64,000 nucleotides of DNA from Acidocella aminolytica 101 = DSM 11237 (GCF_900129125.1 NZ_FQVJ01000008.1:56065-120064), one strand, 5' to 3'. Counted from the stretch's first letter, positions 1 through 8,434 are shown. Numbers and translations: made by a program. The notes: generated by a model from the letters alone, not told the origin.

Positions 1-129
1 TATGCAAAACGGAGATACACCGTGCGGCGATTGCGGCCCTATTCACCGCAAGCTCTGCGGCGAATAACCATCAGGCGGTAATGCGGATCACGCTATGTTG
101 GTAAAAAACCAAATGTAACCGAGCATTTT

Positions 130-1452
130 TCAAGAATCTACGGGACTGATGAGTTCGCCATCATCCCCCAGCCCACCTTCATCCATTGCAGCATCGAGCT
201 GATCAACGGCCTCAGCATTCCGTATCGTGCTATTCGCCTGGTTCTTAATTTCATTAACTGCCAGTTCGAGCCCCCAATGGCCCCCGGCGGGCATCGCCGC
301 AACCGCCGCTGCCGCATTATCGACCTTGGCTATAACCTGGTTCGCGAGTTTAACGACGCGCTGCACGACCATTCGCTTGTTGAACCCGCACGCTTCAGCC
401 AGTCTCTCCCAGTGCCGGCGATACAAATGCCGCCCCCGGCGTTGGCCGCCGATTTCCTGGGCCATGTTCTTTGTGATGTTGTCCCAGACACGAGCGCACA
501 TAAGATCATAGAGGGGGGCCAGCCGGGCGCCGTTATGGTCAATCAGGATTGAATAATTCTTGGCATGGCTATCGACGTTCGTGATCAGCACATTGAATAT
601 CGCCGCGTCCAGGAGAGCTAGTCGGTCTCTTGGCGGCAAAAACCGTGCGGCGACATCGAACAGGTCCGGCAGGCTGGGGCCGCGCAGACCGGACTGGTTA
701 TGTTCATATTTCGATGCTGGCGGTTTGCCGCTAGCCTGACAGAAATCCTCCTGGTGCAGCCTGATCCATTCATCATGCTTCAACATCCGGTCATACCGTT
801 CGACAAGCAAATAGGATCGCGCCCCCGCCCGCCCGGTCGTAACGCTTGCCGCGTTCAGCCCCAGCAATCTCGCGAGCGTGAGGCATAAAGCCTCGTTCTG
901 CACACTTCCTTCCAGTCGGGAATTGTCGGGCTTCAGGATGTGGGTGGACGGGTGGTTGTTCAGCGGAATCGCGATTGCGCCGCCCACGAGTACAACAGGC
1001 AGCTTCTCCTGTGCCCCGGCCAGGCTCATTGATACGCCTTCCGTCTCAACCAAGAACGGCCTCTTCGGCAGATCATTGATGATCCGCTCCAACTGGTTGC
1101 CGGTAGGCTTCGAATAACGCGGCTCCCCTCGTTTGGCGGGACCGCCAAAACTCAATGCGCCAGCGGTATCTCGGCCGACCCTGTCCAGAATGCCGAGAAC
1201 ATCACCGGGGGAGACGCCTGCTGTTCTTCCGATCATTGTCAGCGCATGGCCTTCCGGCAGCAGGTTGGTCAGCCAGGGCGTGAAGAGGGCCGGTGGCATG
1301 CCCGCGGCACTCAGCGGAGCCAGCACAGAAATCGGGAAGGCTGAGGCTGACAAGCGCCATGCCTCGGCATAAGTGAACGACAACAAGCCATCCGGGTTTG
1401 CCTGGATTTCGCCGACAAGCAGGGTCTCATAGAAGACCGGCGTGGCTGCCAT
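130..1452 (-). CDS. hipA: HipA-family serine/threonine kinase toxin
   Basis: This 440-residue protein has the HipA layout: an N-terminal couple-hipA domain (about residues 5-110), then the kinase fold. Visible motifs are the glycine-rich MSLAGAQEK loop (142-150), HILKPD (171-176), the catalytic NVDSHAKN loop (292-299) and the metal-binding aspartate in YDLMC (about 316). Members of this family phosphorylate targets such as glutamyl-tRNA synthetase and cause dormancy or persistence; the target here is unknown. All core motifs look intact, so it is probably active. Its start overlaps the hipB stop by one base (TAATG), which gives translational coupling. It is cargo of the mobile island and probably stabilises it. 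Confidence 0.9.
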   Translation of the reverse strand: MAATPVFYETLLVGEIQANPDGLLSFTYAEAWRLSASAFPISVLAPLSAAGMPPALFTPWLTNLLPEGHALTMIGRTAGVSPGDVLGILDRVGRDTAGALSFGGPAKRGEPRYSKPTGNQLERIINDLPKRPFLVETEGVSMSLAGAQEKLPVVLVGGAIAIPLNNHPSTHILKPDNSRLEGSVQNEALCLTLARLLGLNAASVTTGRAGARSYLLVERYDRMLKHDEWIRLHQEDFCQASGKPPASKYEHNQSGLRGPSLPDLFDVAARFLPPRDRLALLDAAIFNVLITNVDSHAKNYSILIDHNGARLAPLYDLMCARVWDNITKNMAQEIGGQRRGRHLYRRHWERLAEACGFNKRMVVQRVVKLANQVIAKVDNAAAAVAAMPAGGHWGLELAVNEIKNQANSTIRNAEAVDQLDAAMDEGGLGDDGELISPVDS

Positions 1453-1685
1453 TATGGCACGTCCGACAAATCAGCATTCGTGCTGGCGGCCGTCATCTCT
1501 ATGCCGAGGGCTTTCCCGACCCTCAAGGCCATGCCCAGTCGGCAGGACGCTTTGCCCGCTTCAAGGTCAATGATGAAGCGCAGGCCGGTGCCGGAGATCA
1601 AGGCAAGCTCGGCCTGGGTCAGCCCAGCCTTGCGCCGGTTGGCCCGGACCATATCTCCAAATGCTTTTGCCAGATCGTCAGTCAT
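1452..1685 (-). CDS. hipB: HipB-like XRE-family antitoxin/repressor
   Basis: This 77-residue protein is almost entirely one helix-turn-helix domain (about residues 8-65). The recognition region is GLTQAELALISGTGLRFI, followed by the typical LEAGKASCRLGMALRVGKALGIEM segment. HipB proteins neutralise HipA and repress the operon by binding palindromes. It is the first gene of a two-gene leftward operon, and the upstream DNA contains matching palindromic sites (1700-1818), which supports autoregulation. The alternative of a lone XRE regulator is unlikely given the overlapping hipA. Confidence 0.88.
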   Translation of the reverse strand: MTDDLAKAFGDMVRANRRKAGLTQAELALISGTGLRFIIDLEAGKASCRLGMALRVGKALGIEMTAASTNADLSDVP

Positions 1686-1699
1686 GCAACGTCAAAAAA

Positions 1700-1818
1700 T
1701 TCCCGATCGGGAACATGCTCCTGGTTTCTCTGGATTTCAAGGTAAATATGCCAGATCGGGAATATTTTGATAAATTGTGCCTCGGAAGCGGCAAAATACG
1801 CGCGATCGGAATATCGCG
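1700..1818 (-). promoter_or_regulatory. Palindromic operator cluster upstream of hipBA
   Basis: There is a perfect 14-bp palindrome, TTCCCGATCGGGAA, at 1700-1713. A half-site GATCGGGAA lies at 1754-1762, and an inverted repeat CGCGAT-CGGAAT-ATCGCG at 1801-1818 carries a third GATCGG core. All lie within 135 bp upstream of hipB. Assignment to HipB is inferred from position and from known HipB autoregulation. Confidence 0.6.
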
Positions 1819-1827
1819 GTGCGAGGC

Positions 1828-4212
1828 TTATCTCCCCAATCTCGGCCCCCTTGGCCTGAGCGTGTTTCGCAGTTCCTGGGCTTTTCTTATTTCCTCGGCC
1901 TGCCGTGCCTGCTCGGCTTGCGCAGCGATCAGCGTCTCCCGGCCCTTCGCCAAGGACGCGCGCAGTTTCTGGTCGGTTGTCAAGCCGGAGCGCGCGCGGT
2001 TCGACTGAGCGGCCTCGAACCGCAGTGAGGCCCCCTTATCCTCCCGCTGCCGCATGATCTGCCCGGTCAGAATGGTCAGGTTAGGGGCCAACTCGCGCGG
2101 CACGAAGAGCCGGTAATCCTCCCGGTGCCGTGTGCCGATGACATAGGCCGCGCGGGCATCCCAGGCATAGGAATTGTCGTAGACGGCCGCCGTTGTGGGC
2201 TGCGTCTTACCCTGGCCCTTGTAGCCCGTGCCGCTATAGCCCAGTCCCCATTTGTCGTATTTCACGGGGTCAAAGGCGACGATCGCGCCGTCATCCTTCA
2301 TGATTTCCATGCGCCTCGGTGCCACGGCTTTGACGGTGCCAAACTCCGATGTCGTCACGCCGAGCTGCCGGTCGGTCTCGTAAAATTGCACCCGCTCTCC
2401 GGCGGCAATCGACACGTCACCGCGCACCGTCTTGAATTCATGCGCCTGGATCGGATTGCCCTTCACGGAAAGGTCGGCCCGTCGCCGCTGCTGTTCAGCC
2501 CGGTTCAGCTCCTCCACTTCCTTGTTGGTGCTGGCATAGAGGAAGCTCGGCCGGTCGATTGACGCCTGCGCCGCCACCGCGCGTTGTCGCGCATCGGCCA
2601 GGCTGTCACACCAGACAATCTGGCCTCGCCGGTCATACGCCTCCAGCGCGGTATGAATATCGCCCCGCGCAAAATCCTCGCTGGCTTTGGCCTGGTATTG
2701 CTGGCGCTGTCTGAGCACGGTTTTGAGCTCGGCCGCGCCGTGGCGGTTGACCAGCTCCGTGAACATCCCGCCCCGCGCCACCGACGCGAATTGCCGGTCA
2801 TCGCCCGCCAGGATCAACCTGGCTCCACTCTGCTCGGCGCCCTTCAGCAGCTTCGCCATGATGGCGTTATCCATCATGCCCGCCTCGTCCACCATCACGA
2901 CGGTCTTGCGATCCCAGCGCGATGGGTCACGCTCCAGCTGTCCCAGCTCGCGATGTAAAGTCGCGGCATGGCCGTAGCCGTCCTTGCGCAAATCCGCGAC
3001 GACGGCATTGGTCGGGGCCAGGCCGATCACGCGATACCCCTCCGCCTCGAATGCGTGCCGGGCCGCATTCAAGGTATGGCTCTTCCCCGTCCCGGCCCGG
3101 CCGATGACGATGCTGATCTGCCGGCCGTCCGTGACGTGCTCGGCCGCCGCGCGCTGCTCCGCTGTCAACTCGGCGCGCGCCAGTTCTGCGCGGCCGGCGC
3201 GACCAAGTGGCCGGCCGGATGACTCGCTAATGCGCTCAGCGGCGCCGATGATCGCCAGCTCCTCGTCGCGGACCTCGCGTGTGGTCCAGCCGATCTCATC
3301 GCGGCCATCGGCAAGCAGTGGCACAACATCGGCATGACCAATGATCCGGGCTTCCAGTGACGCGCGCTGCTCGCCCTCCAGCCCAGATTTGTTCAAAGCC
3401 TGGCGCAGATCGCGCGCCGTAAAAATGGCTTTCTGCGCGGTGAGGCGGAGCAAAATTTCGTCCGGGTCGCGCAGCTTCGCCTGCTCGGCGGTTGCATTGG
3501 CGCGGGCGATTTCCGCTCGGTCGGCGATGACTTGCTCATTCAAAAGCTGGCCGCGCGTGTAATGCTCCTCCGGCACCGTTCGGCGCTCGCGGATGTCTGC
3601 GGTGATCCCCAACCGCTCGAAATGTTCCCTCTGGAATTCGGCCCATCTGGTGTCCCAATTCTCGGCTTCGCTGATAAAATGGTTTGCCCCCTTACTGGCA
3701 AAGTCGGGGTTCATGGCGCGGGCCTTCTTGCCAAACCCTCCGCCTTCCAAGGTGCGCGTGCTGATCAGCAGATGCGCGTGCGGGTTATTCTCTTCCCGGT
3801 GGATCGCCCATTCCACCACGACGCCATGTTTCTGCGGGTCGATCTCGCGTGCCACGAATTCCAGCAGCATGGCTTTGCGCTGCTCGGGCGAAGCCTCGCG
3901 CGGCAGGGCGATGGTCATGTGCTTGGCGATTTGCCCGTTCTTCTTCCAGCGTAGCTCCCCGGTCTGCCGGTCGATCGTCTGCTCGGCGCGCTCCGCCACC
4001 CGCCAGATCTGTGCCGCGTCGGCGGCCCACTCCGGCGCATGGACGGGCAGGATCATGCCACGGGCTTCCAACTCATCGGCCTTATGCGCAAAATTGAACG
4101 GAGTGCCGCTTTGGTCGAGGCGGGCATCGCGGGCGATATAAGCCGACAGGCCGGTGGCGCTGCTGCCCGCTCCGGCTTTGACGATCTCGACGCGGACAAA
4201 CCGGCTCGCCAT
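1828..4212 (-). CDS. traA: TraA-type conjugative relaxase/helicase (MOBQ)
   Basis: This 794-residue protein nicks and unwinds transferred DNA. The N-terminal MobA/MobL relaxase domain (about 1-220) shows the three-histidine metal motif (H138, H145, H147 in IHREENNPHAH) and a candidate catalytic tyrosine at Y25. A RecD-like helicase follows, with Walker A GRAGTGKS (371-378), Walker B VDEAGM (441-446) and a C-terminal UvrD_C_2-like segment (about 640-680). Ti-plasmid TraA proteins are usually longer, about 1,000-1,100 residues, so this is a short form lacking most of the C-terminal tail. The start is supported by AGGAAGG eight bases upstream. It is divergent from the TraD-like gene, and the intervening gap holds an oriT candidate. 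Confidence 0.92.
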   Translation of the reverse strand: MASRFVRVEIVKAGAGSSATGLSAYIARDARLDQSGTPFNFAHKADELEARGMILPVHAPEWAADAAQIWRVAERAEQTIDRQTGELRWKKNGQIAKHMTIALPREASPEQRKAMLLEFVAREIDPQKHGVVVEWAIHREENNPHAHLLISTRTLEGGGFGKKARAMNPDFASKGANHFISEAENWDTRWAEFQREHFERLGITADIRERRTVPEEHYTRGQLLNEQVIADRAEIARANATAEQAKLRDPDEILLRLTAQKAIFTARDLRQALNKSGLEGEQRASLEARIIGHADVVPLLADGRDEIGWTTREVRDEELAIIGAAERISESSGRPLGRAGRAELARAELTAEQRAAAEHVTDGRQISIVIGRAGTGKSHTLNAARHAFEAEGYRVIGLAPTNAVVADLRKDGYGHAATLHRELGQLERDPSRWDRKTVVMVDEAGMMDNAIMAKLLKGAEQSGARLILAGDDRQFASVARGGMFTELVNRHGAAELKTVLRQRQQYQAKASEDFARGDIHTALEAYDRRGQIVWCDSLADARQRAVAAQASIDRPSFLYASTNKEVEELNRAEQQRRRADLSVKGNPIQAHEFKTVRGDVSIAAGERVQFYETDRQLGVTTSEFGTVKAVAPRRMEIMKDDGAIVAFDPVKYDKWGLGYSGTGYKGQGKTQPTTAAVYDNSYAWDARAAYVIGTRHREDYRLFVPRELAPNLTILTGQIMRQREDKGASLRFEAAQSNRARSGLTTDQKLRASLAKGRETLIAAQAEQARQAEEIRKAQELRNTLRPRGPRLGR

Positions 4213-4326
4213 CGCTATCCTTCCTATGCGCCTTCCTTTCCGGCCGGCGCTTTAACCCCCGCGCCGTGCCGGGACAGGTCCGCGGTCGACGATTCGGCTG
4301 GTGGTGCGGTGGCATCACCCTCAACC

Positions 4327-4347
4327 ACGTTTTGCGCAGCAAAACGT
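4327..4347. other. Candidate oriT hairpin
   Basis: A perfect 9-bp inverted repeat, ACGTTTTGC, with a 3-base loop is followed by ATATTGAGCC. It lies in the 293-bp gap between the divergent relaxase and TraD-like genes, the usual place for oriT in Ti/RSF1010-type (MOBQ) elements, where a short inverted repeat precedes the nick site. A second small symmetric element (CTTCA...TGAAG around GGGTGACCC) lies at 4386-4409. The exact nick site cannot be read from the sequence. Confidence 0.45.
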
Positions 4348-4505
4348 ATATTGAGCCTAGACTGATTTTCTGCGGGCGCGTCTGTCTTCAGGGTGACCCG
4401 AACATGAAGAGTCGTTCAGCCTGATTGTATTAAGTTTACATTGTTCTCACGAAAATTGTAGCCGTTTTCTGTTCCGTTGTTTTTGCCAGTTTTTGGAGAC
4501 AGAAC

Positions 4506-5051
4506 ATGGCAGGATTCGATGAGGCCGCGCTACGGCGCCTGGAAGAGCTGGTCGCCAAGTCAAAGGGGGGCAACAAACTGCCAGCACCCGAGGCGCTGGA
4601 ACTGAAAGAGCTGAAGCTGCTGCGCCAGACGGCCGAGATTGCCACGCGCCGAGCCAGCATAGCTGTTGCCAAACGCAAGATCGAGGACCGGGAGAAATAC
4701 CGGGTGGGTGGCCTTGCCGTGGCCGCCGGGCTGAGCCGGTGGAATGATGATGAGTTGAAAGGCGGGTTCGCCATGTTGGCCGAACTGGCCGATACGGCAA
4801 GGGCCGAGTTGGGCGCGAACGGCAAGCAGGCGAGGGCGGCGGAAGCCGCTAAAACCGTGCTGGTGCCGCTGCGCGTGTCCTTTGGGGAGGCGCCCGATGA
4901 GTCCGTGCTGACCGCCTTGAAGAAGCGCGGCTTCAAATGGAACGCGGCGGCCAAGGCGTGGGATGGTACCGGAGAGCCCGCCGACATTCAAAGCGAGGCC
5001 GAACTTGGCGGCGGATTGGTCGAGCCGTTGCCGCTGGCGCTACGGGAATAG
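4506..5051 (+). CDS. TraD/TraC-like mobilization accessory protein with extra C-terminal domain
   Basis: This is a 181-residue soluble protein. Its central segment (about 55-100: RKIEDREKYRVGGLAVAAGL followed by a leucine-rich helix) resembles the short TraD/TraC accessory proteins encoded opposite traA in Ti-type plasmids, which assist relaxosome assembly. Those relatives are generally about 70-100 residues. This one has an additional C-terminal domain (about 118-160) with a conspicuous GFKWNAAAKAWDG stretch that I cannot assign. The start has a good ribosome site (GGAGACAGAAC then ATG). It is the first gene of a rightward set leading to the coupling protein. Confidence 0.6.
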   Translation: MAGFDEAALRRLEELVAKSKGGNKLPAPEALELKELKLLRQTAEIATRRASIAVAKRKIEDREKYRVGGLAVAAGLSRWNDDELKGGFAMLAELADTARAELGANGKQARAAEAAKTVLVPLRVSFGEAPDESVLTALKKRGFKWNAAAKAWDGTGEPADIQSEAELGGGLVEPLPLALRE

Positions 5052-5081
5052 GCCCATGTCAGTCCTGATGGGGTCCGGCAT

Positions 5082-5573
5082 ATGAGCGGAGCGGATGACG
5101 GCGACGAAGCCGCGGGTCCTGGGCGGCGAGATTTAGACGTGGGGGAGGGGGCCTATTGGCGGCGACTGGCGGGGCAGGTTGACGCAAGCCAAGCGGCCGG
5201 GCCGCATCGGGGGCCAGAAATGCCCGATCTTCCAAAAAAGACCGATCTGCCGGAAAATCTCGATATCACAGACCCCACGGTGGCGATCGTGCAGACATTG
5301 CTGGACAATGTGGCCATTACCAAGGAATTGAAAGACGAATCCGCGGCAGCGCGCAGGGCCATGGCCGATTCCATGCGCAAGTCAGCCCTTCAGGCCGATG
5401 CCATGTCTGCCGATATGCGCTCGGTGACCATCGCGCTCCAGCGCCTAGCCGGGCAGCAGCCAACCAAATGGGACCGCTATATCTGGGCGGGGGTCGGCTT
5501 CGTTCTGGGCGTCGTCGTGACGGATGCGAGCTTCACGACGTTTCCAGCCCTCTGGCACCAGCTCTTTGGGTAA
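5082..5573 (+). CDS. Hypothetical membrane-anchored protein beside traG
   Basis: This 163-residue protein is not recognised. The first ~45 residues are polar and low in complexity. The middle (about 65-125) is a charged, probably helical region. A single transmembrane helix lies near the C-terminus (about 132-150, YIWAGVGFVLGVVV). An internal ATG at 5220 (MPDLPKKTD) is an alternative start. Its 3' end overlaps the coupling-protein start by 50 bases, so it is probably a transfer-associated inner-membrane protein. That role is inferred from context only. Confidence 0.55.
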   Translation: MSGADDGDEAAGPGRRDLDVGEGAYWRRLAGQVDASQAAGPHRGPEMPDLPKKTDLPENLDITDPTVAIVQTLLDNVAITKELKDESAAARRAMADSMRKSALQADAMSADMRSVTIALQRLAGQQPTKWDRYIWAGVGFVLGVVVTDASFTTFPALWHQLFG

Positions 5574-7227
5574 GGTCGCACAAGCTTTTCGCAATTTGCT
5601 GTGGCAGACGCGCCGTAATCCAGGCTGGGCCGTCAAGGCGATTCTATTGAGCCCTTTATGGGCGCCACTCTATTTGCTGAAGACGATCCTTTGGATGATC
5701 CTGGCCATGACCCTGGTCGGCCTTGCCGGCGCGGGTGTCGTAACAGTCTTTCATCTCGATCACTCCAAGAGCGCCAATACCGTTTTCATCGGCGTGATGG
5801 TCATCGCGCTGCTCGTCGCTATGGTCTGGGGGCTCACACGTCCGCTCCTTGAACATTTTGGAGACCGGGAAAGCGGCACCCATGGCACGGCGCGCTTTGC
5901 CACGGAGAAAGAGACCGCGCGCTTGACGCAAAATAGGCAAGGCCTCCTGCTTGGCCGCGATCTCAATTCCGGCAAGTTGCTGCGCTATGCCGGCCCCGCC
6001 CATTTGCTCACCATGGCGCCGACGCGCAGCGGCAAGGGCGTGGGCACCATCATCCCGAACCTCCTCACCCTCAATCGATCGGTGATCTGCATTGACCCGA
6101 AAGGCGAAAATACCCGGATCGCCGGGCGCACCCGTGGTTTGTTCGGCAAAGTGCATATCCTGGATCCGTTCGGTGTCACCGGCCGGGTCTCGGCGTCCTT
6201 CAATCCGCTGGCTTCGCTTGATGCGGCAAGTCTGGACGTGGCGGAGGAAGCGGCCACTCTGGCCGATGCACTGGTTTATGACCCACCCGCTCAGGTGGCG
6301 GAAGCGCATTGGAATGAAGAAGCCAAGGCGCTGATCGCCGGATTCATTCTCTACATCGTCGCGCAGGAGCCGCCCGGCCGACGATCCCTCGCAATGCTGC
6401 GCGAGCATTTGACGGCAGCACCCGATGCGTTCGCGGACTTGCTCGTGCAGATGCAAGGCACCACGGCCGCCGCGGGACTTATCGCACGGGCGGCCAACCG
6501 GCATCTCGGCAAGGACCATCGGGAAGCGGCTGGGGTGTTATCGGCCGCGCAGCGCCACACCCATTTCCTCGACAGCCCGCGTATGACGGCGGCGCTCGGC
6601 CATTCAGATTTTGCGTTTGGGGATTTAAAGGCCGAGACCGCCACGGTGTTCCTCGTCCTACCGCCGGATCGCCTCGGCGCTTATGCGCGCTGGCTGCGTC
6701 TCATGGTGACGCAGAGCTTGCACGATATGACCCGCGCGCCAGGGCGACCTGCCGCGCCGGTGCTTTACCTCCTCGATGAGTTCGCCGCGCTCGGCCATCT
6801 GGCACCGGTCGAGCGGGCCATGGGGCTCATGGCCGGCTATGGCGTGCAGCTTTGGCCCATCCTCCAGGACATCCACCAGCTTCGCGCCAATTACGGTCAG
6901 AGTGCCGGAACCTTCCTCAGCAACGCCGGCGTCCTCCAGGTTTTTGGGGTCAATGACCATGACAGCGCACGTCTGGTCTCCGATCTGCTCGGCCAGGAAA
7001 CCAGGGTGTTCGAGACCACCAGCCGCGATCCGAATCAGGGTTGGGCCAGCGATCGTTTGACTTTCTCCGAACAACATGCCGGCCGGGCGCTGCTCACCCC
7101 CGATGAGGTGCGCAACATGGCGCAAAGCAAGCAACTGCTTTTTCTCACCGGGCAAAGGCCGATCCTTGCCCGGAAGTTGCGATATTACGCGGACGCAGAA
7201 TTTGCAGGAAAATTCGACAAGCCTTAG
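5524..7227 (+). CDS. traG: TraG/VirD4-type type IV coupling protein
   Basis: This 567-residue ATPase delivers the relaxase-DNA complex to a type IV secretion channel. Two N-terminal transmembrane segments (about 38-78 and 86-103) precede the cytosolic motor. Walker A is PTRSGKG (166-172), followed by the family signature DPKGEN (191-196); Walker B is VLYLLDEF (413-420). The C-terminus matches the family (SKQLLFLTGQRPILARKLRYY). The ATG start overlaps the previous gene by 50 bases; a TTG at residue 15 is a possible alternative. TraG together with TraA but no visible mating channel suggests the element borrows a channel or continues left. Confidence 0.92.
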   Translation: MRASRRFQPSGTSSLGKVAQAFRNLLWQTRRNPGWAVKAILLSPLWAPLYLLKTILWMILAMTLVGLAGAGVVTVFHLDHSKSANTVFIGVMVIALLVAMVWGLTRPLLEHFGDRESGTHGTARFATEKETARLTQNRQGLLLGRDLNSGKLLRYAGPAHLLTMAPTRSGKGVGTIIPNLLTLNRSVICIDPKGENTRIAGRTRGLFGKVHILDPFGVTGRVSASFNPLASLDAASLDVAEEAATLADALVYDPPAQVAEAHWNEEAKALIAGFILYIVAQEPPGRRSLAMLREHLTAAPDAFADLLVQMQGTTAAAGLIARAANRHLGKDHREAAGVLSAAQRHTHFLDSPRMTAALGHSDFAFGDLKAETATVFLVLPPDRLGAYARWLRLMVTQSLHDMTRAPGRPAAPVLYLLDEFAALGHLAPVERAMGLMAGYGVQLWPILQDIHQLRANYGQSAGTFLSNAGVLQVFGVNDHDSARLVSDLLGQETRVFETTSRDPNQGWASDRLTFSEQHAGRALLTPDEVRNMAQSKQLLFLTGQRPILARKLRYYADAEFAGKFDKP

Positions 7228-7243
7228 CCGATGCAACGAAAAT

Positions 7244-7263
7244 CGGGCGCCGTGAGGCGCCCG
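7244..7263. terminator. Bidirectional terminator between traG and ardC
   Basis: The stem CGGGCGCC / GGCGCCCG with a GTGA loop lies between two convergent stop codons (7227 and 7286). It is followed by AAAAG on the plus strand and ATTTTCG on the minus strand, so it is better suited to the minus-strand ardC transcript but can serve both. Confidence 0.6.
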
Positions 7264-7285
7264 AAAAGTTTGGAAATGGGTTGCC

Positions 7286-8212
7286 TCAAGCGGCAGCCTT
7301 CTCCACCGTGTTGTCCACCTCGTGCCGTTGCAGGCCGTGCAGATAATCTGCGGCGCGCTGCGCGTGGCTCGCGGCCGAGAAGACGAAACGCTTGTCATCT
7401 TTCAGCACTTTCAGCCAGGTCGCGATATAAGCGGCATGATCCTCTCGGGTCTCGGGCGTAATACCCAGATCAGCGCACAGGAACGCGCTGCCTAATTCCG
7501 CAACAAGCTCTTCCCGTGCATAACCTTCATCGCCCCATTTAACACGGCCCATATCACGGGCCAGGCGCGAATCATGTTTGGTCCAATGGGTCAGCTCATG
7601 CGCCAGTGTCGCCGCGTAGCTCTCGGCATCGCGGAACGTCTCAAAGGGCGGCATCTGCACGAAATCGGCGCCTTCGGCATAATAGGCGCGCGTGCCGCCA
7701 TGCCGAATATCCGCACCGGTTGCCGCAAAAAAGCGGTCCGCGGATTCAAGCCTTTGGGCAGGGGGCAGCACCGAGCCCTCCGTCTTAGCCGTGTACTGTG
7801 CCGGTAAGCCTTCGCACTGCTCGGCATTGAACACGGTATAGCCTTTGAGGAAGGGAATTTCCCGTTCGCATTCCTCGCCATGCGCGTCGATCTCAGTACG
7901 CTTGATACGGTCGGCATAGACCACAAGCTCGCCGGTCTCGCCGCGGCGAACATTGCCGCCCAGCTCCAAGGCTTGTTTGAAGGTCAGCCAATGCGGGCAG
8001 GAATAATCTTTTGTCACAGCGGCGGACCACAGCATGATGATGTTGATGCCATTATAAGAAATGCCGTTGTGCCGCAGCGGGCGGGTGATCTTGCCCGTCG
8101 CGTGTTCCACGCTCCAAGGCTTCAGCCAGGGGCGAACCCCCTGTTCCAAATCTGCGACAATCTTGTCCGTGATCCGGGTATAGATATCCGAACGGCTTGA
8201 TGTTTGGGCCAT
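7286..8212 (-). CDS. ardC: ArdC-family anti-restriction protein (ssDNA-binding plus zincin domain)
   Basis: This 308-residue protein has an N-terminal ssDNA-binding ArdC domain (about 8-130, with the characteristic PWLKPW and YNGIN motifs). A zinc-metallopeptidase-like domain follows, with HELTH at 205-209 and a downstream glutamate-rich helix (EELVAELGSAF, about 234-244) likely giving the third metal ligand. ArdC proteins protect incoming ssDNA during conjugation from host restriction. The start at 8212 is chosen because AAAGGAG lies just upstream and family members start with this MAQTSS-like segment; the longer upstream reading frame is not needed. The upstream DNA folds into nested hairpins. 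It converges with traG and is transcribed away from the restriction operon. Confidence 0.9.
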   Translation of the reverse strand: MAQTSSRSDIYTRITDKIVADLEQGVRPWLKPWSVEHATGKITRPLRHNGISYNGINIIMLWSAAVTKDYSCPHWLTFKQALELGGNVRRGETGELVVYADRIKRTEIDAHGEECEREIPFLKGYTVFNAEQCEGLPAQYTAKTEGSVLPPAQRLESADRFFAATGADIRHGGTRAYYAEGADFVQMPPFETFRDAESYAATLAHELTHWTKHDSRLARDMGRVKWGDEGYAREELVAELGSAFLCADLGITPETREDHAAYIATWLKVLKDDKRFVFSAASHAQRAADYLHGLQRHEVDNTVEKAAA

Positions 8213-8284
8213 GTCCTTGATCTCCTTTAGGGGTGAGGGGCAGCGCGCTGCTCCTCTGCCCGTCGGCGAGACCGGGGTGTGCAA

Positions 8285-8378
8285 GCTGCAAGGCGCTTCG
8301 CGGGGAACCAAAACGCAACGAAATTGACCGCGCAGCGGGACATTTCGTCTGTCGTTTTGGGCGGAAGCGCCTTGCAGC
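8285..8378. promoter_or_regulatory. Long nested inverted repeat upstream of ardC
   Basis: Three nested perfect arms are visible. The outer 15-bp arm is GCTGCAAGGCGCTTC (8285-8299) with its complement at 8364-8378. The middle 8-bp arm CCAAAACG (8308-8315) pairs with 8353-8360. The inner 7-bp arm ACGAAAT (8318-8324) pairs with 8342-8348. This 94-base structure lies 73 bp upstream of the ardC start and is too long and interrupted for an ordinary terminator. A single-stranded promoter or replication-priming site active on entering DNA is the favoured inference. Confidence 0.6.
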
Positions 8379-8384
8379 GCGCCG

Positions 8385-8434
8385 AGGGGCTGGCCCCTAA
8401 GCCTGGCGAAGCCAGGGCATGGCCACGTCTGTGG
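8385..8434. promoter_or_regulatory. Three short tandem hairpins next to the nested repeat
   Basis: Immediately after the 94-base structure come AGGGGC-TG-GCCCCT (8385-8398), CCTGGC-GAA-GCCAGG (8402-8416) and a GCCAC...GTGGC hairpin (about 8422-8434). Such hairpin tracts are typical of oriT, ssi and single-stranded promoter regions. Function is not demonstrated. Confidence 0.5.

Noticed and set aside
3..11. TGCAAAACG at both the left window edge and 18516-18524 as att direct repeats
   Set aside because: Only nine bases, not placed at a plausible left junction (hipA lies just inside), and expected by chance.
5656..6519. 287-codon open frame antisense to traG
   Set aside because: Lies wholly inside traG; no motif and unlikely composition.
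8221..8311. N-terminal extension of ArdC to 8311
   Set aside because: The added 33 residues are low-complexity and run into the inverted-repeat region; a good ribosome site supports the start at 8212.
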